From contig NZ_LJJF01000001.1 of assembly GCF_001625365.1 (NCBI RefSeq), positions 3,979,001 through 4,043,000 on the forward strand: a stretch of 64,000 nt of DNA, given 5' to 3'. Shown one piece after another: positions 23,425-31,976 of this stretch. Numbering within the stretch: position 1 is the first letter of the stretch; the number at the start of each line of letters is the position of its first letter. The position numbers and the translations under genes are program-made. A model generated the notes under the pieces. The model was not told the origin of the DNA. It saw nothing but the letters and a program-made list of their open reading frames with translations, and did not search any database. The DNA is from Streptomyces sp. MJM8645. GTDB taxonomy: Bacteria; Actinomycetota; Actinomycetes; Streptomycetales; Streptomycetaceae.

Positions 23425-24942
23425 TCAGCGGTGCTGGGTGGTGCGGCCGAGCGCAGGCCCGGCGATGGCGGTGAGGAGCAAGGCGGCCGCCCCGCAGCCG
23501 ATCAGCTGCAGGACGATCGGATCCGCACCGGTCAGCAGCCCGGCGCTCTCGGCACCCGCGGCGGCCAGACAGATGAGGGCGGTGCTCCAGCTGAACCCGA
23601 AGGCGTTCAGCAGCAGCGCCAGCCAGAGCGAGCCGCCGAGGAGCAGCATCGCGCCGAGCTGCGGCACGCCGAGCGCGGGGGCGCCGGGCCACAGCACGGT
23701 CGTGGCGGCGTCCAGCGCGGCCACGGTGGTGAGGTAGATGAACAGGCAGCCGAGCAGGATCCCGCCGGTGCGGCGGGTGAACTGCCCGCTGGTGTGGCTG
23801 GTGCGCAGTGCGGCCACGGCCATCGCCCGGTAGCGGAAGAGCAGCCACTCGGCGAGGCCGAGACTGAGCGTCAGCGCGATCATGGCCGGTCCGGTCGGGG
23901 TGGCCTTCGCACCGTGCGCGGCACCGGTCTGCACCGCCTGGTGGATGGTCTCGCCGAGACCGGCGATCAGCGTGAGGGTGCCGCAGGCCAGGCCGAACAG
24001 CAGGTGCGGGACCTCCTGGCGGATCGGCAGTTTCAGCTCGACGGACTCCTTCTCGCCGCCCCGGATGCAGAACAGCAGCTCCCGGGCGGCCAGGCCGACC
24101 GCCAGCACCAGCGAGACGAGCAGCACGACCGTCCGCACGACCTGCGGGACGTCCGCGGCCAGCACCACGCCCGCGCCCACCGAGGCCGGAACCAGCGCCA
24201 GCAGCAGGAACTTCTCCCGCCCCAGCACCAGCAGGACGGTGGCCGCGCCCAGGTACAGCGACTGCCCGGCGGCGAAGAAGAGCGCGCCCAGCGGCCCGCC
24301 GACCACGTACGCCGCGGCGGACGCCACCAGCGCGCCCAGCGGCGCCCCGAGGGCCAGGCAGATCGCGGCCTCGCGGCGCCGCAGCCGGCCGAGCCAGCGG
24401 TACGAGCGGTGTGCCAGCGCCTGGTTGAAGCCCCAGCTGACCAGCGTCGCGACGGACAGCGCGAGCATGCCGGAGGGCAGACCGAACCGCATCCGGGTGG
24501 CCGCGAACAGGTTGGCGCCGAGCAGGTAGCCGAGCCCGGGCAGGGCGAACACCAGGCCGCGCACGACGCAGCGCCAGGGGTCGGCCCGCCACGGGTTGGC
24601 GAACTCGGAGCTCGGGCCGGGGTAGCGGCGCTCGACCTTCTCGAACAGCTCCTCGGCGAGGGTGAACGAGTCGGGGCGGCCGTACAGCAGGGCGGCCTGC
24701 TCGTCGGAGAGGCCGTCGGACTCCAGGAACGCGGCGATCTCGTACGGGTGGACGGCATCGGCGCAGATGTCGTGCAGCCGCTCGGCGAGCTCGTCCAGTG
24801 GGTCCGCGGAGAGGTCGAGCTGCTCCTCGGGCTCGGGCTGGGCCGACGGGGTGGGGCGGCGGCGCTTGAGCGGCAGGGTGCGCAGCTGCATCGTCCGCTC
24901 GGAGCCGCCCTCGTCCTCCACGAGCCGCAGGGGGCCACTCAT
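23425..24942 (-). CDS. 12-TM membrane protein with N-terminal cytoplasmic domain (PelG-like role proposed)
   Basis: The protein has about 505 residues and starts at the ATG at 24942 (GAGGTGGGAGC upstream), overlapping the stop of the 26-codon ORF (ATGA). The first ~130 residues are soluble and acidic (EEQLDLSADPLDELAERLHD, VHPYEIAAFLESDGLSDEQ). About twelve hydrophobic helices follow between ~130 and the C-terminus, for example FALPGLGYLLGANLFAA and GAMLLLGGSLWLALLLNAF. No family is certain. PelG, the partner of PelF in Pel synthesis, is also a 12-TM protein of similar size next to pelF. By position this gene is the candidate export or synthase membrane subunit. A divergent unrelated flippase is the alternative. 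Confidence 0.75.
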   Translation of the reverse strand: MSGPLRLVEDEGGSERTMQLRTLPLKRRRPTPSAQPEPEEQLDLSADPLDELAERLHDICADAVHPYEIAAFLESDGLSDEQAALLYGRPDSFTLAEELFEKVERRYPGPSSEFANPWRADPWRCVVRGLVFALPGLGYLLGANLFAATRMRFGLPSGMLALSVATLVSWGFNQALAHRSYRWLGRLRRREAAICLALGAPLGALVASAAAYVVGGPLGALFFAAGQSLYLGAATVLLVLGREKFLLLALVPASVGAGVVLAADVPQVVRTVVLLVSLVLAVGLAARELLFCIRGGEKESVELKLPIRQEVPHLLFGLACGTLTLIAGLGETIHQAVQTGAAHGAKATPTGPAMIALTLSLGLAEWLLFRYRAMAVAALRTSHTSGQFTRRTGGILLGCLFIYLTTVAALDAATTVLWPGAPALGVPQLGAMLLLGGSLWLALLLNAFGFSWSTALICLAAAGAESAGLLTGADPIVLQLIGCGAAALLLTAIAGPALGRTTQHR

Positions 24943-25019
24943 GCTCCCACCTCGCTGCGCTCGGTGGCCGCTTCGCGGTACATGCACCCGTCGATGGTTC
25001 TCTCGCTCCGCTCGTTCAC
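24939..25019 (-). CDS. 26-residue linking ORF between the PelF-like and 12-TM genes
   Basis: The GTG start overlaps the stop of the glycosyltransferase gene (GTGA, 25016-25019). Its stop overlaps the ATG of the membrane protein gene (ATGA, 24939-24942). It encodes 26 residues that open with VNERSERTIDG. The last codons (AGCGAGGTGGGAGCATGA) copy the last codons of the glycosyltransferase (AGCGAGGTGGGCGCGTGA), so both proteins end in SEVGA. It looks like a duplication of the gene end that keeps translational coupling unbroken. Whether the peptide has a function is unknown. Confidence 0.5.
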   Translation of the reverse strand: MNERSERTIDGCMYREAATERSEVGA

Positions 25020-26530
25020 GCGCCCACCTCGCTGTGCTGGGGCTGGGCGGCGGCGAGCTGCTGGTCCCAGTCGGTGGTGGGGGTCTGGTCGGTGACGGCC
25101 ACCACGCCGTCCGGCATCCAGCGGGCGGTGCCGAGGAGTTCGGTGTAGATGCCCCGGAAGCCGTCGATGTTCTGGCGGAGCGTGAACTGTTCGATGACCC
25201 GCAGCCGGGCCTGTTCGCCCAGGCGGGCGCGCCGCTCGGCGTCGCGCAGCAGCTCGATCGAGGCGGCCGCCATGGGTTCGGGTTCGCGGGGCGGGACGAC
25301 GAGTCCGGTGTCGCCGACGGCTTCGCGGACGCCGCCGACGTCGGTCGAGACGGTCGCGCGGCCGCAGGACATCGCCTCGATCAGGGTGAACGGGAAGCCC
25401 TCGCTGATGCTGGAGAGCATGACCACGTTGCCCGCCGCGTACGCGTCGGTGATGTCGGCGACGCGGCCCTCGAAGGCCACCGAGTCGGCGATGCCGAGTT
25501 CGGCGGCCAGGGCTATGCAGCCGTCCCGGTAGGCCTCGCCGCCCTTGGGAGTTCCGCCGAAGAGCCGCAGCCGCGCCTCGGGGATCTCACGGTGGACGAT
25601 GGCGAAGGCCCGGATCAGCGTCTCCAGGTCCTTGATCGGGTCGACCCGGCCGGCCCAGCTGAGGGTCGGCGTCTCGGGTTCGGGCCCGGCGGGCGGGAAG
25701 GCCGCCGGGTCCACGCCGTTGTAGACGGTGCGGATGTGGGCGGACGGCGTGCCGCCGCGCTCCTCCCAGCGCCGGTTGTACCGGTTGCCGGGGGTGACCA
25801 GCGCGGCCTGCCGGTAGCTCTCCTCGGCGAGCATCCGGTAGAAGCCGAGCAGCAGCGCCTTGACCGGCCAGCGGTACGGGCCGGTGCGGTAGCCGAGGTA
25901 GCGCTCGCGCAGGTAGATGCCGTGCTCGGTGAGCAGAAACGGTACGCCGTACTGCTGGGCGGCGATCAGCCCGGGCAGGGTGGCCAGCCCGCCGCTGGCG
26001 GCGTGCGCGACGCCGCCGGTGGGCGGTTCGACCGAGAGCGGCCGCAGGGCGTGCTCCAGCAGGTCGGTGGCGTTCAGGGCGTCGTGCATGGTGGGCCGGG
26101 AGACGGCCGTGGGCAGGTAGTCCCGGGTCCAGACGTGCTGGAGGGTGCGCAGGGCGCGCTCGCTGCGCAGCGCCGGGCTGAGCAGCCCACGCCGGGCGAG
26201 GTCGGCGAAGCCGTACAGCTCGGTGCCGAAGTGGGTGGTGTAGACCGGATCGAGGATGGAGTGGAGGAAGCGCTCGTACGCGTTGAGGAAGCGCCGCATC
26301 TCCTTGCCGCGGGGCGGTCCGGCCTCGGAGGCCGGGCCCCACAGCGGTGCGGTCGTGACCGACCGCACGTTGGCGGGCAGCTCCCAGGCCAGCGGCTCCT
26401 GGCCGGTACCAGTGACGGCGATGACGTCGAAGTCGACGTCCGGCATGCCTTGAACGAGCTGGTCGCACCAGACACTCACACCGCCGTGCTGGTGCGGATA
26501 CGTCCCCTCGGTGAGCAGGGTGACGCGCAT
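25016..26530 (-). CDS. PelF-like GT4 glycosyltransferase
   Basis: The protein has 504 residues. The N-terminus MRVTLLTEGTYPHQHGGVSV is the typical PelF opening, with the Gly-Gly nucleotide-sugar loop. The C-terminal GT-B domain has TLSWAGRVDPIKDLETLIRA (~290) and the E-x7-E motif EGFPFTLIE (~377-385), as in retaining GT4 enzymes. PelF polymerises UDP-activated N-acetylgalactosamine-type sugars in the cytoplasm and works with a 12-TM partner; the Aspergillus counterpart is the GT4 Gtb3. It is not a membrane protein itself, so the coupled 12-TM protein downstream is the likely conduit. The ATG at 26530 has AGGAGAT 4 nt upstream. Confidence 0.88.
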   Translation of the reverse strand: MRVTLLTEGTYPHQHGGVSVWCDQLVQGMPDVDFDVIAVTGTGQEPLAWELPANVRSVTTAPLWGPASEAGPPRGKEMRRFLNAYERFLHSILDPVYTTHFGTELYGFADLARRGLLSPALRSERALRTLQHVWTRDYLPTAVSRPTMHDALNATDLLEHALRPLSVEPPTGGVAHAASGGLATLPGLIAAQQYGVPFLLTEHGIYLRERYLGYRTGPYRWPVKALLLGFYRMLAEESYRQAALVTPGNRYNRRWEERGGTPSAHIRTVYNGVDPAAFPPAGPEPETPTLSWAGRVDPIKDLETLIRAFAIVHREIPEARLRLFGGTPKGGEAYRDGCIALAAELGIADSVAFEGRVADITDAYAAGNVVMLSSISEGFPFTLIEAMSCGRATVSTDVGGVREAVGDTGLVVPPREPEPMAAASIELLRDAERRARLGEQARLRVIEQFTLRQNIDGFRGIYTELLGTARWMPDGVVAVTDQTPTTDWDQQLAAAQPQHSEVGA

Positions 26531-26593
26531 CTCCTGTCCCCCCTCCTGTTCCTTGCTTCGGTGTCCGGTCTGGGTGGCCGGAACGGGACCCGA

Positions 26594-26629
26594 GGCAGGG
26601 CCGGACCGGGCGACCGGCCCGGCCCTGCC
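26594..26629 (-). terminator. Stem-loop between the deacetylase and glycosyltransferase genes
   Basis: Arms GGCAGGGCCGG and CCGGCCCTGCC with a 14-nt loop lie 15 bp beyond the deacetylase stop. It may attenuate read-through, so that the secreted deacetylase is made in excess over the synthase genes. Confidence 0.65.
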
Positions 26630-26644
26630 ATCGGGTGCTGCGGG

Positions 26645-28996
26645 CTACCGGTTGCCGGAGCGTCCGGTGGTACTGGTGCCGAGCGAGGCCGCCCCCCCGG
26701 TGGCCTTACCGCTCTTGGCGGCCGCGGCGGTGCCGCCGTTGCCGTTGGTGGCGACGTCCTTGCCGGGCACCGGGGTTCCGCTACCGGGGACCAGGGTCGG
26801 GGCGCTGGTACGACCGGTGTCGCTCGGGCCCACCGGGACGGGAGTGGCGACGCCCTGCGGGACGACCTTCTTGTCCGCCGGGGCCGGGGCCGGGACGGAC
26901 TTGGCCGCGACGCCGGGGGCGACGGCGGCCGGGGCGGCCGGGGTGCCGGCCGAGGGGAGCTGCAGGGAGACGCTGCTCTGCAGGGTGCCCGGGGACACCC
27001 AACCGGAGATCGTACTGGCGTAGGACGAACCGAAGGCGGTCGATCCGATGACCAGCTTCTGAGAAGTTCCGGTCGGCATGGTGGCCTGGACCTGAACACC
27101 GGCCGGAGCGTTGACCGTGACGGTGTTGCCGACCCGGTAGCCGGTGACCTGGCCGGCCGAGACGGCCGAGTTCCAGGCTGCGCGGCGCTGGAACTCCTGG
27201 CCGATCTCGCGCTCGCCGAGGTTCACGATCGGGGTGTTGTCGGCGTGCAGCGACCGGTAGGTGCCGAGGATCTTCTCCAGCACCGGGTAGAGGATCCGGT
27301 CCTCGGACAGGTTCGACTGGTGGATGAAGTGCGGCCGCGGGTCGTTGCTCAGTACGTGCCCGAGGTCGATCCGGGCCTCCAGCGGCACGATGTACGACTG
27401 GAAGCCGGTGTTCGCGTCCAGCGGCTGCGTCAGGCAGGTGGAGTTGGCGTTGTTCTCACAGACGCCGCTGCCGCCGTTGGCCTTGCTGGTGTAGATCCAG
27501 TTGTACTCGTCGGCCTCCTCCTTCGCCGTGCCGGCGTTGTAGAAGACGTTCATCGGGTAGCGCGGCACGGTCAGCGTGGACGAGCCGACGGCCCGCTGGG
27601 CGGGCTCGCGGGAGGCGTCGCTGCCGGTGAACTTGATGCCGTTGGCGGCCAGCGCCGGCGCCAGGTTCGGGTTGTCGCTGGTCTCCTGCGGGGCGGTCAG
27701 CAGACCGGAGTGCTCGCCGGTGACCAGGGCCTGCGGGTCGACCTTCAGGCCGTTCTTGGCGGCCCAGTCGAAGTTGTCCTTGATCTGGCCCGAGATGGTG
27801 TTCTGGTCGGTCCAGACGGTCTTGCCCGCGGAGTCCTTGGTGCAGCGCCACGGCACCACGGTGACGTCCTGGACGCAGCCCAGGTACGGGTGGCTGTAGG
27901 TGTGGTTGACCCAGCGGTAGCTGTTCTGGTCGGCGATCATCTGGTTGACCGTGGGGTCCACCGTGGTCTGGTGGTCGGCCTTCCAGTCCTCGCTGCCGCC
28001 ACCGTTGAACACCATGTCCAGGGTGAAGTTGTTGGCGGTCTGCCACTGCTTGAGGTGCTGGGCGTCGTCCGGCGTCATCCGGATCGGGTTGGCCGTGTCC
28101 GGGGTGCCGGGCGGGCAGGTGACGTCGCCGGGGGTGCACTTGAGCACGGTGTCCCAGCGGTCGTCGGCCAGGAAGACGTCGTCCACGTGGGCCGCGAAGT
28201 AGTTGCGGTCGTAGCCGAGGTGGACGCCCTGGGTGATCCAGTCGACCATGCCGCGGGCCAGCAGGCGGTACTGCTGCTGGTACTGGTTGTAGACGAACGT
28301 GACGACCAGTTCCTTGCGGCCGTCGTGCGTGTACTCGCCGACCAGCGAACCGCGCGAGGTGGTGCTCGGGATCGCGGCGTCGACCAGCGGGACGAACGAG
28401 GCACCGGCCGGCAGGTTGGCCAGTGGCGTGGCCAGGTAGCCGTAACTCTCGCTGACGGTCGGATCGTTGTCCTCGAACGGCACGCTGCCCTTGAGGTACC
28501 CGAACGGGCCCGAAGTGCCGGCCGTGGTGGTGGCGCCCTGGAATCCGTCCAGCGTGCCGTAGTAACCGGGATTCACCGCGTAGTTCAGCCCCACCGCAGG
28601 ACTGGCGAACGTGTACGCGTCGATCTGCCGGATTCCGAATGCAGCTTCGTAGCCCGCGATGGCCGTCATCTCGGCCGCACTGTTGGGGAAGGGGTTTTCG
28701 TTGGGAAGGACGATGCCCTGGTACTTCCCGCGGGGCTGGCCGTTCACCGTGTCGCTGAGGAAAGCGGAGTTGATGATGGGACGGTTGGTGTCGTTGAGGT
28801 TGACGACCTTGTACGGGGTGCCCTGGTTCTTGAGTTCGGCGGTGATCGCCGCGACCGACGGGCCTCCGTCGTCGATGACCAGGATGGTGAGGTCGATCCT
28901 GGGCGGCGTGTCGCCGTGGGCCAGGGTGGTCTGCAGGCCGCTGGCCAGCAGAACTGCCGCCGCGCACGCGGCAACTCTTCGGGTCGCTCGACCCAT
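26645..28996 (-). CDS. Agd3-like secreted polysaccharide deacetylase (CE18)
   Basis: The protein has 783 residues. The signal peptide (CAAAVLLASGLQTTLAHGD) precedes a Rossmann-like N-terminal domain (ILVIDDGGPSVAAITAEL, ~38-55; GIVLPNENPF) as in Agd3. The deacetylase domain (~260-620) has HVDDVFLADD (270-279) and NHTYSHPYLG (H365 and H369), the metal-binding Asp/His set of NodB-like deacetylases. A beta-rich module (~640-690) and an Ala/Pro/Gly-rich tail without a sortase or lipid signal follow. Agd3 partly de-N-acetylates galactosaminogalactan, making it cationic and adhesive; PelA does the same for Pel. A good site (GGGGAGGATCACC) precedes the ATG. It is the first gene of the locus. Confidence 0.88.
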   Translation of the reverse strand: MGRATRRVAACAAAVLLASGLQTTLAHGDTPPRIDLTILVIDDGGPSVAAITAELKNQGTPYKVVNLNDTNRPIINSAFLSDTVNGQPRGKYQGIVLPNENPFPNSAAEMTAIAGYEAAFGIRQIDAYTFASPAVGLNYAVNPGYYGTLDGFQGATTTAGTSGPFGYLKGSVPFEDNDPTVSESYGYLATPLANLPAGASFVPLVDAAIPSTTSRGSLVGEYTHDGRKELVVTFVYNQYQQQYRLLARGMVDWITQGVHLGYDRNYFAAHVDDVFLADDRWDTVLKCTPGDVTCPPGTPDTANPIRMTPDDAQHLKQWQTANNFTLDMVFNGGGSEDWKADHQTTVDPTVNQMIADQNSYRWVNHTYSHPYLGCVQDVTVVPWRCTKDSAGKTVWTDQNTISGQIKDNFDWAAKNGLKVDPQALVTGEHSGLLTAPQETSDNPNLAPALAANGIKFTGSDASREPAQRAVGSSTLTVPRYPMNVFYNAGTAKEEADEYNWIYTSKANGGSGVCENNANSTCLTQPLDANTGFQSYIVPLEARIDLGHVLSNDPRPHFIHQSNLSEDRILYPVLEKILGTYRSLHADNTPIVNLGEREIGQEFQRRAAWNSAVSAGQVTGYRVGNTVTVNAPAGVQVQATMPTGTSQKLVIGSTAFGSSYASTISGWVSPGTLQSSVSLQLPSAGTPAAPAAVAPGVAAKSVPAPAPADKKVVPQGVATPVPVGPSDTGRTSAPTLVPGSGTPVPGKDVATNGNGGTAAAAKSGKATGGAASLGTSTTGRSGNR

Positions 28997-29577
28997 GGTG
29001 ATCCTCCCCTTGGGTAGGCGCCTCGCTGCTCAGCGCTCGCCTGCCCTGTAGCTGTTCGCGGGCAGCAGGCTGCCCGGCGCCCATCCTGGTCGAGGGGGGC
29101 CTCTGCGAGGGACCAATTGGGCGAGAGTGCAGCGAACCTGTTACCAACGTTCATGGCGAAGCCATGAAGGCGCCGATTGTGACCGGAACCGGACCGGCCA
29201 TGCAAATAATGAATTGAGAATGAAAAAGCGGAAGCTGAGAGCTACACCTGGTTACCGCCCGTGCGGCTTGGGCGGACCACCGGACACCTACACTGTCGTC
29301 GTCGCGCATGACACTCTTGCACATCTTGCCGACGCCTTGGGCAGGTTCATGCAATATCGGGCACCGCTGTGCCATGTGACAGTCCGAATATGCAATGGAG
29401 GTGCACGCGCGGCCGATCGGCGGACCGAGTCCGGTGCAATCGGGGCCGGGCGGAAAGCGGCGCCGGAGCCGGTCGAACGGCGCTGGTCGGGCGCAGTCCC
29501 GGGCTGCCTCGGTAAGGCCAACGCCCGTGATCTCGGCGGCTATTGGACGGCCGGGCGGACGGACGCCGCGGTACGCT
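28997..29577. promoter_or_regulatory. Long intergenic region upstream of the polysaccharide locus, with a palindrome at 29150-29168
   Basis: The ~580 bp between the deacetylase gene and the small rightward ORF hold no convincing gene. A perfect palindrome TTCATGGC-GAA-GCCATGAA (29150-29168) lies ~155 bp before the deacetylase start. The stretch 29195-29250 is strikingly AT-rich for this genome (AATAATGAATTGAGAATGAA) and could hold promoters. GTTACC occurs at 29139 and 29252, and again in the palindrome TGGTTACCA-like site near 22195 inside the operon. Confidence 0.5.
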
Positions 29578-29772
29578 GTGGCCCTGTGCGGTGATGGCCT
29601 GAACCATGTCGTTGCCGACGACTTCGGCCCCCGCGCGCACGCCGTCGGCGCCGACCGCGGACCCGTCCTCGCCGACTACCTGCGCGCCGCCGAACGCGCC
29701 GCCGAACTCGCCGTCGAACTCGCCGCCGCAGTGGTCGGCCGGGCGATGGACGACGCCGTCCCGGCAGGCTGA
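29578..29772 (+). CDS. Small hypothetical protein
   Basis: The ORF has about 64 residues from a GTG at 29578 and ends MDDAVPAG. Third positions are almost all G or C in this frame from 29610 onward, and the C-terminal half is a clean Ala-rich helix (LRAAERAAELAVELAAAVVGR), which argues for real coding sequence. The start is uncertain: no ribosome-binding site is seen and the first ten codons are less biased. The 29606 frame, which is Pro/Ser-rich, is rejected. The family is unknown. Confidence 0.4.
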   Translation: MALCGDGLNHVVADDFGPRAHAVGADRGPVLADYLRAAERAAELAVELAAAVVGRAMDDAVPAG

Positions 29773-29817
29773 CGCGCAGCCTGCCGGGACGGCGACGGGT
29801 GGCCTCCCGGGGCAGGA

Positions 29818-30711
29818 TCAGCCCTCGCTGATCAGGCCCTCACGAAGCTGGGTCAGCGTCCTGGTGAGCAGCCGGGAGACGTGCATCTGGGAGATGCCGA
29901 TCTCGTCGCCGATCTGCGACTGGGTGAGGTTGCCGAAGAACCGCAGCATGATGATCCGGCGCTCGCGCGGCGGCAGCTTGGCCAGCAGCGGCTTCAGCGA
30001 CTCCCGGTACTCGACGCCTTCCAACGCGAGGTCCTCGTAGCCGAGCCGCTCGGCCAGCGGTCCGTCGCCGTCCTCCTCGCTGGGGCTGGAGTCGAGCGAG
30101 CTGGCGGTGTAGGCGTTGCCCACCGCGAGGCCCTCGACCACGTCCTCCTCGCTGACCCCCAGGCAGGTGGCCAGTTCGGCGACGGTGGGGGAGCGGTCCA
30201 GCCGCTGGGACAGGTCGTCACCGGCCTTGGTGAGCGCCAGCCGCAGCTCCTGGAGCCGCCGGGGCACCCGGACCGACCAGCTGGTGTCCCGGAAGAAGCG
30301 TTTGATCTCGCCCACCACGGTGGGCATCGCGAAGGTGGGGAACTCCACCCCGCGCTCGGGGTCGAACCGGTCGATCGCCTTGATCAGGCCGATGGTGCCG
30401 ACCTGGACGATGTCCTCCATCGGCTCGTTGCGGCTGCGGAAGCGCGCCGAGGCGTACCGGACCAGCGGCAGGTTGAGCTCGATCAGGGTGTCGCGGACGT
30501 ACGTGTGCTCCGCGCTGCCCGGTTCCAGGGCGGCCAGCCGCAGGAACAGCGAGCGCGACAGCGTCCGGGTGTCCAGCCCGGAGCCGGGCGGCGCCTCGGG
30601 CCCGGGCGGCGCGGCGGCCGGGACCCGCTGGAGCGGGATCCGGTCCTCGGCGACAGCCGTACCGTTGGCCTGACCAGCGTGGATCTCCGCAGTGCCCAGC
30701 TCTCCGGACAT
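29818..30711 (-). CDS. SigF/SigB-type alternative sigma factor (first of two)
   Basis: This 297-residue RNA polymerase sigma factor of the SigB/SigF/SigG subfamily starts at the ATG at 30711 (AAGGGGG upstream). A non-conserved N-terminus (~1-50) precedes region 2 (NLPLVRYASARFRSRNEPMEDIVQVGTIGLIKAIDRFDPERG, given here only for position ~85-130). Region 3 lies around ERSPTVAELATCLG-like helices and region 4 has TQSQIGDEIGISQMHVSRLL near the C-terminus. Such factors control sporulation or stress genes in Streptomyces and are usually held by anti-sigma factors, none of which is adjacent. The neighbouring paralogue suggests the sigF/sigN locus; I cannot decide which copy is which. Confidence 0.92.
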   Translation of the reverse strand: MSGELGTAEIHAGQANGTAVAEDRIPLQRVPAAAPPGPEAPPGSGLDTRTLSRSLFLRLAALEPGSAEHTYVRDTLIELNLPLVRYASARFRSRNEPMEDIVQVGTIGLIKAIDRFDPERGVEFPTFAMPTVVGEIKRFFRDTSWSVRVPRRLQELRLALTKAGDDLSQRLDRSPTVAELATCLGVSEEDVVEGLAVGNAYTASSLDSSPSEEDGDGPLAERLGYEDLALEGVEYRESLKPLLAKLPPRERRIIMLRFFGNLTQSQIGDEIGISQMHVSRLLTRTLTQLREGLISEG

Positions 30712-30855
30712 GCGCCCACCCCCTTGTGACTGACAGTTGAACGGGGGCCGTCGCACGGAGGTTCCCGGCGGGGGCCCTCCCCCTCCATACCGGAACACGG
30801 TGCACGGCAAACCCGAACGTCGCAAGATGTCACGCGAGGGTAACGCGCTGCAATC

Positions 30856-31698
30856 TCAGTCTTCCCAGGAGTTGCCGGTCCGAAGCCTCGTCAGGATGCG
30901 GGAGAGCAGCCGCGAGACGTGCATCTGGGACATCCCCAGCTCGGTGCTGATCTGCGACTGGGTCAGGTTGGCGAAGAACCGCAGCATCACGATCCGCCGC
31001 TCCCGCTCGGGCAGCTGGACCAGCAGGTGGCGGACCATGTCCCGGTGCTCGACCTCGGCCAGCGCGGAGTCCTCGTAGCCGAGCCGGTCCAGCAGGGCGA
31101 GTCCGCCCTCGTGCTCCTGCGCCGCCTCCAGCGAGGCCGCGTTGTAGGCCCGCCCGGCGTCCAGGCAGGCCCGGACGTCCTCCTCGGGGATCCGCAGGCT
31201 GGCGGCGATCTCCGGCACCTTGGGGGCCCGGCCGTGCAGCACCGTCAGCTCCTCCATCGCGCCGCTGACCTGGACCCACAGCTCCTGGAGCCGGCGCGGG
31301 ACGTGCATGGTGCGGACGTTGTCCCGGAAGTAGCGCTTGATCTCGCCGAGGATGGTGGGCAGTGCGTAGGTGGGGAACTGGACGCCGCGGGTGGGGTCGA
31401 ACCGGTCGATCGCGTTGATCAGGCCGATGGTGCCGACCTGGACGACGTCCTCCATCGGTTCGCTGCGGCTGCGGAAGCGGGTGGCCGCGTAGCGGACCAG
31501 GGGGATGTTCACCTCGATCAGGGCGGCCCGGACCCGCTCCCGCTCGGGGGTGCCCGGGGGCAGCTCCGCGAGCCGTTCGAACAGCACCCGGGTCAGCGTC
31601 CGGACGTCCACCGCGGGGCGGCCGCCGGGGCCGCGCAGACCGTCCGGGCGGAGCTCGCCGGCCGGGCTGATGATCGACGCCAGTACCTCGTCGGACAC
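30856..31698 (-). CDS. SigF/SigB-type alternative sigma factor (second of two)
   Basis: The protein has 280 residues. The GTG at 31698 is preceded by GGAGGGG with 4-nt spacing. It is clearly a paralogue of the neighbour (same MEDVVQVGTIGLINAIDRFD region 2 core and QSQISTELGMSQMHVSRLL region 4), but its N-terminus and region 3 differ and it keeps the VRTMHVPRRLQELWVQV stretch typical of SigF. The 144-bp gap between the two genes can hold a promoter, so they need not be one transcript. Tandem sigF/sigN-type genes occur in Streptomyces at a comparable position near tadA and upp, in agreement with the genes downstream here. Confidence 0.92.
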   Translation of the reverse strand: MSDEVLASIISPAGELRPDGLRGPGGRPAVDVRTLTRVLFERLAELPPGTPERERVRAALIEVNIPLVRYAATRFRSRSEPMEDVVQVGTIGLINAIDRFDPTRGVQFPTYALPTILGEIKRYFRDNVRTMHVPRRLQELWVQVSGAMEELTVLHGRAPKVPEIAASLRIPEEDVRACLDAGRAYNAASLEAAQEHEGGLALLDRLGYEDSALAEVEHRDMVRHLLVQLPERERRIVMLRFFANLTQSQISTELGMSQMHVSRLLSRILTRLRTGNSWED

Positions 31699-31909
31699 GT
31701 CACCCCTCCCTCAGTCGATAACGAAGGGCCCTGCGGATCGGGTGTCGCGGCTGCTTCACCACCTCGCCATGTCCGGCAAAACCGGTCATAGCATCACAAG
31801 GCGGGCGCAGGTCGGGCAAGCACCCGGCGGAGGTGTGTTGGTGCGGCATCGGGGCTTCACCGGGCTTCCCGCCCAGGCGCCGCACGGATCGTTCCGGGGC
31901 GGAGCAAGG

Positions 31910-31938
31910 CGCCCCGTCCGGTGGCCGGACGGGGCGCG
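31910..31938 (-). terminator. Terminator of the Dabb-protein gene
   Basis: GCGCCCCGTCCGG and its complement form a perfect 13-bp stem with a 3-nt loop, 38 bp past the stop. Confidence 0.75.
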
Positions 31939-31976
31939 GCGGGCCGTCCGAGGGACGGACCCGGGTGCCTCGGGTG

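Noticed and set aside
24662..29017. 1,451-residue rightward open frame
   Set aside because: Runs antisense across three genes with clear signatures (12-TM protein, PelF-like enzyme, CE18-like enzyme); its composition is that of a shadow frame.
29127..29594. 155-residue rightward ORF upstream of the polysaccharide locus
   Set aside because: A/T and G/C third positions are mixed without pattern, Arg/Gly-rich, no ribosome-binding site and it covers the palindrome and AT-rich promoter-like patches.
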